Positions 1 to 8,229 of a stretch of DNA of 36,640 nucleotides are shown here, piece by piece; the first letter of the stretch is position 1; each line of letters opens with the position of its first letter. Source of the stretch: Blattamonas nauphoetae (taxonomy: Eukaryota; Preaxostyla; Oxymonadida); the NCBI GenBank assembly GCA_033064195.1, contig JARBJD010000526.1:1-36640 (forward strand), written 5' to 3'. The notes under the pieces were generated by a model. That model saw only the letters and a program-made list of their open reading frames with translations, made no database searches and was not told the DNA's origin. The translations under genes and the position numbers were made by a program.

Positions 1-348
1 ATTGGTTTGAACTTATCGAATGTGGATCAATGTTCTTATCAGTGACGAAGACAAACAGATGGAATAGTTCGTTTCTGACTTGAACATTCTGGAGCTTGGC
101 GAACCTCTCGAAGAGCATTGAATGTTTTTCCACTCTGTTTCCAACGAGGACACAACTATGGCGATTGAAATCAAGTTCGGATGAATCTGTGATTGCACTT
201 CATGAGAAACATTCTACTAGATGCTTGCACTCAGTTTTGCTCACACATATGTAAGCGAAGAAGAGGGTTCCACCTCCGCGAAACAAAAGGTTTTGTTGTT
301 GAAGATATACGGGCGATGTGCCTGGGGAATGGAATTCGTTCTTTTCAT
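1..348 (-). pseudogene. Packaging ATPase, N-terminal part (left copy, broken)
   Basis: This is the reverse complement of the ATPase start that lies intact at 36075-36640. It covers the N-terminal ~110 residues including the Walker A region, and leaves the window at base 1. It is transcribed away from the capsid row, from a shared short intergenic region. The copy is broken (a few breaks), so it is a fossil. The identity as an A32-type DNA-packaging ATPase comes from the right copy. Confidence 0.75.
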
Positions 349-402
349 TTATGGTCTCTAATTAAAATATAGTTTTGGATTTTTATTTTGTATGAAAACA
401 CA
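349..402. promoter_or_regulatory. Divergent promoter between ATPase and capsid row
   Basis: The 54 bp between two divergent starts contains TTTTTATTTTG at 380-390, upstream of the ATG at 403. Its mirror copy is 36017-36074. Confidence 0.6.
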
Positions 403-1345
403 ATGTCGAAGATACAATACATTCCCCGCAAAGAGAAAGGCACAGCGAGAAACCGAAAATGAGATATGATCAGGGGCTGAGATGCAATGAAAAGAATCTA
501 TGCTGATGATGACATTCGCACCAAATTCAATTCTGCACTCAGTAGTGTTCCATCAGCTTTGGAATACATTGAAAGGACTGGACAAACTGGAGAGTGGAAA
601 TGGAAAAACATGGAAAGTTCCTGATGTGATGGTCTACGACAAAGACAATGGAGATCTGGTTGCAGCAAATGGTTTCATGCTTGCATCATACAACAGTCGA
701 CCTGTCGTCGAGATACTATTCAATGAATCCAACACCAGATATGCGAAGACAAACTCCATACTCATCATATCGTCAAGATCATGGAAGAAGAATCAAAGCT
801 GCACACAACAACTTCCTCAAAACTGGAACATTCGATTTACCAGGAAACTATCGTGAAGTCAACTACCAAGAAATGCAAGCACAACGATCATACAAACTTA
901 TGCAATAATGAAGAAAGCAGTTGGTGAATTCATGAATGATACTTTGAAGGTGTATCGGGCAAGTCGAGATCAACCAGCAGATCTCAGCAAAATGTGTTGA
1001 CAATATGGTTTTCAATTCCATTCAATCCAAGATTGCATCAAAGATGTGGGATCAGTGGCTTGAAGACTATGTTGAAGGTTTCATCAGTTCAAATCCAGAT
1101 CATCAGAGGACGAAAGCAAGAAAGCGTTTAAGGAACAAATTCATCCCCAGTTCCTCGAAATCATCACAAAACAGAAGATTTGCAAACTTTCCTTGGTCGT
1201 TATTCAGCAAACATCTCAACATTTGTGAACGAACAGACAACTGCAGCGTACCGAACAAGAACGGGAGATATCGGTAGATTCCAAACAGGACATATGTCTG
1301 AATATGCCTCGATTCGCACACTTGGAGAAAGATATGAGTGATTAA
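403..1345 (+). pseudogene. Virion-type protein of about 310 residues (left copy, broken)
   Basis: It is preceded by the element promoter motif and followed directly by the promoter of the 196-residue gene. The N terminus is rich in Lys, Arg and Ala/Pro (MSKIQYIPAKRKAP...), as in DNA-binding or core capsid proteins. The middle is polar with several Tyr/Arg-rich stretches. I do not recognise the family. Its place between the ATPase and the capsid genes suggests a structural or packaging role (inference). Both copies in the window (partner 35066-36016) are broken, this one with several breaks. Confidence 0.6.
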
Positions 1346-1359
1346 AAACATAAATATAT

Positions 1360-1382
1360 ATTTTTATTTTTTATAGAAAGTG
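1360..1382 (+). promoter_or_regulatory. Element promoter motif before the 196-residue gene
   Basis: TTTTTATTTTTTATAGAAAG lies directly before the ATG at 1383. Confidence 0.6.
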
Positions 1383-1971
1383 ATGCAGCCAATTCTAAGT
1401 TGTCAATTTACGAAACACACAAGTTCTTCTTCAGTTCCAACGTCAATCACCAACAATGTGATCATCGATAATAAAGGATCAACTTCTGGAAGATCAAAAC
1501 TCCGAAGATCGAAATGAACAATGCGCGAATGTCGAACTAGACAATGTTCCAGGAACGTATGATCCACCACCACTTGAGATCTACCCATCTGCACCAATCC
1601 AAAGTCGTTCAATCCCACTTCGTGAGTACACATCAAACATTGCAGCATTCAAAGATCAACTATTGCTAGTGTACAAGAATGCATTTGCTTGTGAAAAGAA
1701 ACTACTGAATAATCTCATTGAACCATCGAAGAAACTGATCACAAACCAAAGTGATTTATGTGCACTGATTGCTACACTCACTGGAATCAATGATGTGGTG
1801 ATCGAACTGGATGATTTGTCTGACAAGTGTCTATGTCTGAATAAACTACCAATCTTTCGAACAATTTTCAAGATTCTTGTTGGTGGAAAAGATATGAGCA
1901 TTGCCTTCAACGAAGCATACAACACTATACTCAATTATGGAATTTCATTGACAAAGGCAATTCCTCGTTAG
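1383..1971 (+). pseudogene. 196-residue virion-type protein (left copy, broken)
   Basis: The counterpart at 34441-35028 looks whole. The protein has a polar, Ser/Thr/Asn-rich N-terminal third, a Pro-rich hinge (YDPPPLEIYPSAP) and a helical C-terminal half with hydrophobic heptads and several Cys. I do not recognise the family. Its position in the capsid gene row suggests a minor structural protein (inference). This copy carries about one break. Confidence 0.6.
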
Positions 1972-1988
1972 AAAAATTTATGAATTGT

Positions 1989-2007
1989 ATTTTTTATTTT
2001 TACATAA
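1989..2007 (+). promoter_or_regulatory. Element promoter motif before the 104-residue gene
   Basis: TTTTTATTTTTACATAA runs into the ATG at 2008. Confidence 0.7.
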
Positions 2008-2322
2008 ATGGCACCAGGAAGTTTCAACAAACTCAAAAATATTGGCAAACAGTTCTTTCAATTCATCAAACCGCTTGCTCCATCACTGCTTCAGGTTGGA
2101 GGTGGTTTACTCTCACAGACGAACAACAAGTTTGGACAAACAGCAGGAGGAATCCTCAGTGGCTTAGGCGGAATGATGGATGTGTACCAGCAAAACAAAG
2201 CAATCAATCGAGCACCACAACAACCACAGATGATTGATTATGAACCTCCACGAAATGCTCGGTATGTTAATGATGACATGCCCCAGTCGTCAAATTCCAA
2301 AATTCAATTCAAAGGATTTTAA
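2008..2322 (+). CDS. Small MAPG-type minor capsid protein, 104 aa
   Basis: The ATG follows the promoter motif directly. The protein starts MAPGSFNKLKNIGKQ, giving a basic amphipathic helix at residues 5-30, then a Gly/Ser-rich segment (GGGLLSQ..., GGILSGLGGMMD) and a polar Pro/Gln tail. The next gene starts with the same MAPG and a similar helix, so the two may be related. Short basic amphipathic N-terminal helices followed by Gly-rich segments are typical of membrane-lytic or core proteins such as adenovirus pVI and pX. The function here is inferred from that and from the position beside the capsid genes. This copy looks whole; the right copy (34089-34404) is broken. Confidence 0.7.
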   Translation: MAPGSFNKLKNIGKQFFQFIKPLAPSLLQVGGGLLSQTNNKFGQTAGGILSGLGGMMDVYQQNKAINRAPQQPQMIDYEPPRNARYVNDDMPQSSNSKIQFKGF

Positions 2323-2337
2323 TTTGTTTATGTTCTA

Positions 2338-2356
2338 GTTTTTTATTTTTACATAA
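2338..2356 (+). promoter_or_regulatory. Element promoter motif before the 100-residue gene
   Basis: TTTTTTATTTTTACATAA runs into the ATG at 2357. It is almost identical to the motif before the 104-residue gene. Confidence 0.7.
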
Positions 2357-2659
2357 ATGGCACCAGGTTGGTTATCAAAATTAGCAGCAGTCGGAAAAAA
2401 CATACTCAGAGTTGGAGCTCCATTTCTGAATCTCATTCCCTTCGTTGGACCACTGATTTCGAAGGTTGCACAGACAGGTGTTGAGATGATTCCAGATGTG
2501 AAGTCGGATCAGCAAATCCATGCAGAAAAGATGGCACAATATGAGCAAGCAATCAATGAAGGAAATACACCAGTTGCACACAAACTCAGAGGAGAAATAC
2601 TGAAGCTAGAAGAAAAGCTGAAGCCGAAAGCGAAGAAGAAGAAACTGAAAAAGAAATAA
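2357..2659 (+). CDS. Small MAPG-type membrane-active protein, 100 aa
   Basis: The N-terminal 45 residues form an amphipathic to hydrophobic stretch (MAPGWLSKLAAVGKN, then FLNLIPFVGPLISKVAQTG). The middle (about 46-85) is a charged helix with repeated Glu/Gln/Lys. The C terminus is a run of Lys (KPKAKKKKLKKK). A hydrophobic lytic helix plus a basic tail resembles adenovirus pVI-like or virophage minor capsid proteins that breach membranes and touch DNA; this is inference. It is identical to the right copy at 33752-34054. The gene ends 28 bp before the next start, so this is a tight same-strand row. Confidence 0.75.
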   Translation: MAPGWLSKLAAVGKNILRVGAPFLNLIPFVGPLISKVAQTGVEMIPDVKSDQQIHAEKMAQYEQAINEGNTPVAHKLRGEILKLEEKLKPKAKKKKLKKK

Positions 2660-2668
2660 GCATTCTTG

Positions 2669-2687
2669 TTTTTTTATTTTTGATAAA
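2669..2687 (+). promoter_or_regulatory. Element promoter motif before the 619-residue gene
   Basis: TTTTTTTATTTTTGATAAA runs into the ATG at 2688. Confidence 0.7.
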
Positions 2688-4547
2688 ATGAACTCACATA
2701 TAACACATCTGACAAACAAAAGAACTGGAGCATCATCATTGACTGGAAATACAACTGGATCAATCAAGTACACTCGAGATGATATTGGTCAAATACAACA
2801 ACAACTCATGTCTGAACATCACATTAATTATCTTCTGAATGATGGAGCACACAGTACTTCCATTCAGGAATTAAAACCATCCGAGAATTCACGATTCTAC
2901 AAAGGACAAGAGATAATCATTCCGTTGACTGGTAATCAAGACATTTGTCAAATCGATGATTCCTTCATTACGTTCACAATGACAGCAAGGCTTAAAGTGA
3001 ATAATTGGAAGACAAATTCCAGTAAAAATGGATCGTACATGAATGAGAGGATATTCATATTCGTTGGACTCAAACATTCGGCATCAATCTTTCGTGACCT
3101 TACTGTTCTTCACAACAATCAGAGAATCATCAGCACAACAACTAATGACGTGTCAATGGAGTCTCACATCTACAATATGATCAAGCCAAAGAGTCAATTG
3201 GAGAATCGTAAACATTGTCACACACCTTGGCAGAATGCATGGAATCATGACGAATCTGTTGCTGGTGTTTATATTCCACTTTCTGATTTCACAACAACTT
3301 CTGGAACTGGAGTGTTCAAAGACAGTATTGATGTACCTATTCGTGTGTCAATCAATCTTGAAGATCTTCTCATCTTCTCTGGAATGACTGACTATCCTGC
3401 GTGTCTCTTTGGAGATTTGAAACTGAGCGTTCACATCAATGAAGATGCATTTGTGTGTTGTCCAGTTAATCCTGAACTCACTCTGAAGAACACACTTTCA
3501 TTAATCGTTTCTGGGACTGCTGCAGCGCCTAAGATAAAAGCATCAATTGCCGATTGTATTCAGCATCGTCCCTATTTCTTAAACAATCTCGTAACCTCAT
3601 GCACAAAGAACTTCGTTCAAATTGGTCTATCATTTCTGCAACCATCAGTTTCGAAAGACATTGTGTATTCATCAGCTGGTACAGTTACGACAGAACCAGA
3701 ATACGTGGATCAGTACATCTCACTAAACATCACCGAGTATCAAATTGATGATGTGTATTGCATGAGCTCTGGATACAATATGAAAGAAATTGCGAAAGAG
3801 AATCTCAAGAAAATGTATCAGGATCGTCCAGGAACTATTCCAGCAGAAAAGATATCGTTCTATCCATTTCAGAAGACACCAACTGAAACAGGCATAAATT
3901 GCACTCAACAAATGGTGGTTGTTAATGCCAAGGACATCATGCTTCTCTTCCGTCACTACGACAATGAAGTCACTTGTTTCCACAATCCAATGCAGAAGGA
4001 TATCCAAGTGAATCTACTCGACAAATACTATCCAGATCAACCGACAACAACAATTGGAGCTCGCTTCTATCAATTTGCATTATCGACTCTTAATCTCGAT
4101 TCCTATCTAGCTGTTCCTGATGACTTGGAGCGATCACTGACAGATTCTCTCGTTGAAGAGAAACTCATTGGTGATCAGAATTATCCCAATGAGACAATGA
4201 CAAGAGTTCGACCAATTCATGACAACACTGACTTCCTTATGTGCTTTTCAACACAGAGAAGTGGGTGTCCAACGAACTGTAATGATTCCATCAGTTCCAA
4301 AGGAAACGTTCCTGTCACTTTAAGATCATATCCCATTTATCAAGGGAAGCTGGACACATACTACAATGTCTACAATCCAAGTCAAAGTGGTGGAAACATG
4401 ACAACATTTACTCTTCCTCCAGCACCAATTTTAGCAACAACCGCAACCACATGGTGGGTATTACGATACAGTAATGGCAAACCAAAAGTTGAGTACTACC
4501 CAAATCACACATTGAAAGCGTTGCACAAAGATTTAGGAATCATGTAG
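2688..4547 (+). CDS. Capsid protein of double-jelly-roll type, paralogue 1 (619 aa)
   Basis: The length is right for a Polinton-type major capsid protein. The sequence is rich in beta-strand patterns with few long helices. Residues about 125-138 (FVGLKHSASIFRDL) and 241-260 (FGDLKLSVHINEDAFVCCPV) match residues 101-115 and 211-230 of the next gene product in sequence and spacing, so the two are paralogues. Aromatic-rich C-terminal residues (TTWWVLRYSNGKPKVEYYPN) may form the last strand. It is transcribed with the capsid row and ends 52 bp before the next start. It looks whole and is identical to the right copy. Which paralogue is the main shell protein cannot be told from sequence alone. Confidence 0.75.
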   Translation: MNSHITHLTNKRTGASSLTGNTTGSIKYTRDDIGQIQQQLMSEHHINYLLNDGAHSTSIQELKPSENSRFYKGQEIIIPLTGNQDICQIDDSFITFTMTARLKVNNWKTNSSKNGSYMNERIFIFVGLKHSASIFRDLTVLHNNQRIISTTTNDVSMESHIYNMIKPKSQLENRKHCHTPWQNAWNHDESVAGVYIPLSDFTTTSGTGVFKDSIDVPIRVSINLEDLLIFSGMTDYPACLFGDLKLSVHINEDAFVCCPVNPELTLKNTLSLIVSGTAAAPKIKASIADCIQHRPYFLNNLVTSCTKNFVQIGLSFLQPSVSKDIVYSSAGTVTTEPEYVDQYISLNITEYQIDDVYCMSSGYNMKEIAKENLKKMYQDRPGTIPAEKISFYPFQKTPTETGINCTQQMVVVNAKDIMLLFRHYDNEVTCFHNPMQKDIQVNLLDKYYPDQPTTTIGARFYQFALSTLNLDSYLAVPDDLERSLTDSLVEEKLIGDQNYPNETMTRVRPIHDNTDFLMCFSTQRSGCPTNCNDSISSKGNVPVTLRSYPIYQGKLDTYYNVYNPSQSGGNMTTFTLPPAPILATTATTWWVLRYSNGKPKVEYYPNHTLKALHKDLGIM

Positions 4548-4581
4548 AGACAAAACAGTAAAAGAAAATAATGATATTGTA

Positions 4582-4599
4582 TTTTTTATTTTTCTATAA
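4582..4599 (+). promoter_or_regulatory. Element promoter motif before the 559-residue gene
   Basis: TTTTTTATTTTTCTATAA runs into the ATG at 4600. Confidence 0.7.
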
Positions 4600-5972
4600 A
4601 TGAGAAGTATCAGATCAAATCAATCCAAACCAACATCGACACTAATTGAGCAAATCGAAGTCCAATCATACTTGCCAAAACAATGGGATTCAGAGCCACA
4701 CATTTATTCCATCCAAGAAGTGCATCCAACGAATCCACCTATGCCTTGCAGAATCGGAGATGAGATTGAAGTTCCACTGTGTTATGATGGTCATGATGTG
4801 ACTGAGTTTGCGAAGAGTCATTTACGAATAGATCTAACGATCACTGTTCCGTATGAGCAACCGACGACAGACAGAAACTACTACCCTAACATGTATGCAG
4901 TGTTCTACGGATATAAGTCATCATCAGATGCAATTCGAGATATGAGACTCGTCGACAGTAAAGGAAACATCATTGACAATACACTCCAGAATAATCATGT
5001 TCACGAATCATTTCTGTACCACACTTTCAAGTCTTATGAAGAGAAAAACAACATGAAGCATTGCTACAGTCTTTTGAAAATGTTCAGAGAATGGATCCAA
5101 GTGTTTGTGGATGCTACTTTTCTCCAACTCCAAATACTGAAACAGTGTTCCCAATTACAATTCCTCTGGTTATTCCGTTTGTGAATTTGCTTCCACTGAG
5201 TACTTTTGATCAGTATCCAAATTCCATCTTTGGTAATTTACGTTTGAGATTTCATTTGACAACTGATTCACTTGTATATTGTCCGATTCGAGTACCCACA
5301 GTCATTCGAAAAGGACTTGAACGATACGTGGAGAAAGATCCATTAGGAAAATATACTACACACAAATCTCATCACGCACTATTACAAGATGGAGAATTCA
5401 CAAATGTGACTCAAGAATTCACACAAATCGGAAATCCAGTTTATCAATATTATACATATTCAGATCCAGATCCAAGTACTGGAATTGTGCATACTACAGT
5501 TAAATCAACCACTTCCACGGTTCTGAGTTCATCGGTGGACAAAGTCACTTCTATTTGCTACGGATATCAAATCACTGATGCAACGAAGCAATCCCTCTTC
5601 AACACGTATTCAAAGACATTGTACGTCTTGAAAGCAGAAAGAATTGACACACAATCATTTCAATCATCTGCAAATGCAATGGGAGTGAGATCAAACATTA
5701 GTATCAAACTCAACAATCTCATGAATCTTATGTGCTTATTCCCCGATCGACCAAACGAGTGTACAGTCTTCAGAAATCCTCAATATGTTGGTCACTTCGA
5801 AATGCTAGGAAATTATAATCCCAATTTCCCAATGTCAACAAACTCACCAGAGTTCTATCAAATGATGATGGTGAACGGTGATTTCATTGGCTGTTCTGCA
5901 ACACAAGAGTTTGAGAATTCCATTTGTGAACCTCGCAATTACGTCTATGGTGGAAAGGAGAGCAGGAAACTG
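4600..5972 (+). pseudogene. Capsid protein paralogue 2 (left copy, cut by a repeat)
   Basis: This is the same gene as the 559-residue frame at 30132-31811. The C-terminal fifth is absent: at about 5962-5972 the sequence switches to the repeat block shared with 20508-21317. The joint lies in an 11 bp stretch (GCAGGAAACTG) that the gene and the repeat nearly share. The remaining part also carries about one break. Treat it as a fossil. Confidence 0.85.
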
Positions 5973-6771
5973 GTTCAATTCCTGTCATCAGCACTTTTAT
6001 CCAGATTGTCCTCATCTTTTTGGCTGTCCTATAGGACAGGACAGGTAGGACATGCCGACCCAAGCCAAATCAACTCCGTTCATTTCCACTCGATTTCTCA
6101 ACCATTCCCCGCAATGTGGAACGGTCTGATTGGGATCATCGCTGATTGTACTTTAAAAAATTATCGTTGGTTCAATCGGAATTGAGAATCACTGTTCAAA
6201 CTGAATGACTATCTATTCCGTACTAATGGGATCTAGGTAGATATAGATATTCTTCTTCTATACTACTCACGAGGGACTAGTCTCGTTTTCAGATTCGAGT
6301 TCTCGAACTTTTTCATGATATGAAAAATACAGACCCACGTCTATGTTGTTTTTGGATTCATCTTTCTCCAAAATGAAATACGAATGTCCATAAAAAGTAG
6401 TAGATTGAAAGATGTGGTGTGTTTTGTAACCGACACGTTCCTATCCCTCTCCGCAGAGCTTGGCGAGCTTGTTCTCTGAGATAACGGTCGTCCGCTTCTG
6501 AAACATGACGGGAATGCAAGATGAGAGAAAGAACACTTTTATCAGAACATTGGTCATGGTTTCTGATCACTAACTCAAGTCTCTTCATCCAGTTTCGGAA
6601 TATTCTGATTCTTTGTCGTCGCGTTCGTCGTGCCATTATTGAAAAATATGAATCTTGCAGAAACTCTGCAACTTGAGTCGATCTGTGGGGAGAGACATTG
6701 TCGTAGCGCAGGATGATTTCTCCTTGAATATCTCTTTAGTTTGACAAGTATCAGTCCATTGGCTGAAGGAT
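5962..6771. repeat. Inverted repeat B, left copy (partner 20508-21317)
   Basis: This is 810 bp, matched in reverse complement at 20508-21317 over the same length. It starts with a B-box-like GGTTCAATTCC, contains the self-complementary CTGTCCTATAGGACAG at 6024-6039 and the shared tag GGACATGCCGACCCAAGCCA, and ends inside a Tc1/mariner-type remnant. The 92-residue open frame in both copies is identical, so the copies are recent. Confidence 0.9.
6358..6636 (-). CDS. Unassigned Arg-rich open frame, 92 aa (in repeat B)
   Basis: The frame starts MARRTRRQRIRIFRNWMKRL and is strongly basic at the N terminus. An identical frame occurs in the other copy of the repeat (20643-20921, plus). It lies just behind the mariner-type transposase remnant on the same strand and could be its altered tail, a chance frame, or a small DNA-binding protein. 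I do not recognise a family. Confidence 0.3.
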   Translation of the reverse strand: MARRTRRQRIRIFRNWMKRLELVIRNHDQCSDKSVLSLILHSRHVSEADDRYLREQARQALRRGIGTCRLQNTPHLSIYYFLWTFVFHFGER

Positions 6772-7014
6772 GTGACTGAGGAAAGATCTTCCATCAATGG
6801 TCTGCCCGTTTTGGAGGGGTTCTATTATGGGGGTATGTTTTATCCCAAAAAATATGGTAAACATGACCTTTTTCTGGAAGTGGCGAGGATCTTGTACTTG
6901 CTGTCGATCCTCGCCACGTCGCCCCAAAAATGTGTGTGGATGAGGAACTGAAATAAAACTGGGATTCACAGGGTTCTGATTGATCAGATCAATTGAGAAT
7001 AAACTTGAGATCAA
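6640..7014 (-). pseudogene. Tc1/mariner-superfamily transposase remnant
   Basis: The minus-strand translation contains KKVMFTIFFG, then IIEPLQNGQTIDGRSFLSHI, then LQPMD and, after interruptions by stops, ILRYDNVSPHRSTQVAEFL. This order (KVM..FFG, G.TID, DN..PH.S.QV..FL) is the catalytic middle of Tc1/mariner-type DDE/D transposases, with the second catalytic Asp in the DN..PH motif. In-frame stops after LQPMD and YLSN, and the lack of the first and third catalytic regions, show it is dead. Its last ~130 bp lie in repeat B and recur at 20508-20640. Confidence 0.65.
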
Positions 7015-7387
7015 TTGATATCAGTGGCACTTTTTGGGCCTGAGATCAATTTTCTTATATTGGACGTTCGAGATCTTCAACATTTCTCTCCCCCTCTCTC
7101 CAGTACTCGACTCCCAGGGCGAATACGTTCGGCTGGATGACAATAAGATTACCAAAGTCGACATCAAGACGCTCACAACAGGATAGGTCTTTCCTTGTAC
7201 CTCCGTTTCAGTTTTGACGTGAAATATCCCCTCCATTACTAGTTGATGTTGATAACCTCGTACTCCTGGTACCCCGATTGAGCTTTGGACTTCACACTCT
7301 GGAAAGCATGTCACGCATTAAAATGTGCCTTCTATTTGACACATTCCACAATGGATGGCACAACTGCCTGAAACCGATTATCTCATT
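7015..7387. other. Unassigned stretch between mariner remnant and repeat C
   Basis: It holds only an unremarkable 97-residue minus-strand frame (7021-7314) of unknown kind. No motif, RNA gene or repeat was recognised. It is not part of either flanking inverted repeat. Confidence 0.4.
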
Positions 7388-7791
7388 AGTAGTATAGAAG
7401 GCGAAAGTAGAACCACATTGGCAGAGACACCACTTCTATAGCTTTTTCTCCATGCCGATTGACAATTCAGAAAATACTTGGAGTAAAAGTCATTTTCATT
7501 TCAGAAAGTTGTCAATCTTAGAGAAATATTCTCTTCCAGAGTTCAGTTACTTCAAACTTTCAAGTTGAAGCAAAATTTTGAAAATTTTCAAAAATGCAAA
7601 AACCTTGATTTTGGCGGAAGCTGGTGTATTTTTTCAAGGTTCCGAAGGTTGCGACCCTTCTCATCGGTCCCTTTTAGACCGGCATCGGAACTCATTTTTC
7701 TCGATTTGAGTTCCGGAGACGTACGTTGGTCTTGCCAAGGGCCAAGACCATGCCAAAGGGCAGTGATATGTGAAATTAAATGCTTCCGCCA

Positions 7792-7864
7792 GGAATTGAA
7801 CCTAGGACCTTCAGCTTAGTAGTAGTAGTGCGTGCACTCACCATTACCACTAGGCTATCCGGTC
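7792..7864 (-). repeat. tRNA-derived SINE-like unit, type 1
   Basis: On the minus strand there is an A box TAGCCTAGTGG (7847-7857) and a B box GGTTCAATTCC (7792-7802), with a T-stem that can pair (CTAGG with CCTGG). No convincing acceptor stem or anticodon arm is seen, so this is a tRNA-derived repeat rather than a working tRNA. Other copies: 12984-13049 and 26075-26140. Confidence 0.7.
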
Positions 7865-7967
7865 CTGAAATTATCCCGGAAAATCAGAAACTTTATACCC
7901 GAAAAAAAGACACTATAGCAGATTTAAAATTTGAAAACTTTGTCAAGAAATTCAATATATAGCAAAA

Positions 7968-8195
7968 TCGCTCCCGTGAAAAAGTCATGCTTTTTAACGA
8001 GGGTAACAAGTGGCCAAGAATTAAGATCTAGCAGATCGCTCCCGTGAAATAGTCATGCTTTTTAACGGGGGTAAAAAGTTAAAAAGGAAAATCTAACATA
8101 TTTTGAAAAAATCGCTGACGAGAAAAAGTCGTGCTTTTTAACGAGGGTAAAAAAGTCGTTCCCGTGATAAATCCATGCTTTTTAACGAGGGGAGA
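7968..8195. repeat. Four-fold CATGCTTTTTAACGRGGG repeat
   Basis: Four spaced copies of a ~38 bp unit (TCGCTCCCGTGA, AAAGTC, then GTGCTTTTTAACGAGGGTAA). TAGCAGAT recurs between and around them. The block occurs again, inverted, at about 12646-12873 and in direct orientation at about 26251-26475. Confidence 0.75.
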
Positions 8196-8229
8196 TAGGT
8201 AGACGATAAAAGGAATATATAGCAGATCT

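Larger units (their letters stand above)
1..5972 (+). mobile_element. Left arm of a Polinton/Maverick-like element
   Basis: This arm carries, in order, a packaging ATPase (minus) and a plus-strand row of six capsid-type genes, each with the same T-rich start-site motif. It is the inverted copy of 30438-36427. Three genes (104, 100 and 619 residues) look whole. The ATPase, the ~310-residue gene, the 196-residue gene and the 559-residue gene are broken or cut, with roughly half a dozen or more breaks in all. The arm ends where a repeat block joins the second capsid gene. Near identity of the arms points to a young duplication. Polinton/Maverick or a close relative (adintovirus-like) is inferred from the mix of A32-type ATPase, capsid proteins and protein-primed-type polymerase. 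Confidence 0.8.
1..5972 (+). repeat. Inverted repeat A, left arm (partner 30438-36427)
   Basis: Base 1 pairs with about 36427 and base 5972 with about 30438 in reverse complement. The 619- and 100-residue proteins encoded by the two arms are identical. The arms differ by only about 18 bases in net length over 6 kb. Confidence 0.92.
7388..8229. repeat. Inverted repeat C, left copy (partner 12612-13453)
   Basis: This is 842 bp, matched in reverse complement at 12612-13453 with the same length. A shorter third copy in the same orientation lies at 25879-26512. It contains a tRNA-like unit and a four-fold CATGCTTTTTAACG repeat. Its end at about 8229 (AGATCTGC on the minus strand) is joined directly to the DNA polymerase frame, cutting that gene. 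Confidence 0.9.

Noticed and set aside
3723-4007. A 94-residue minus-strand frame within the 619-residue gene, repeated at 32404-32688
   Set aside because: A shadow of the capsid gene; it is the same in both arms only because the arms are the same.
7968-8195. The four-fold repeat as a CRISPR array
   Set aside because: Units are imperfect, spacers are not unique between copies, no cas genes are present, and the setting is eukaryotic.
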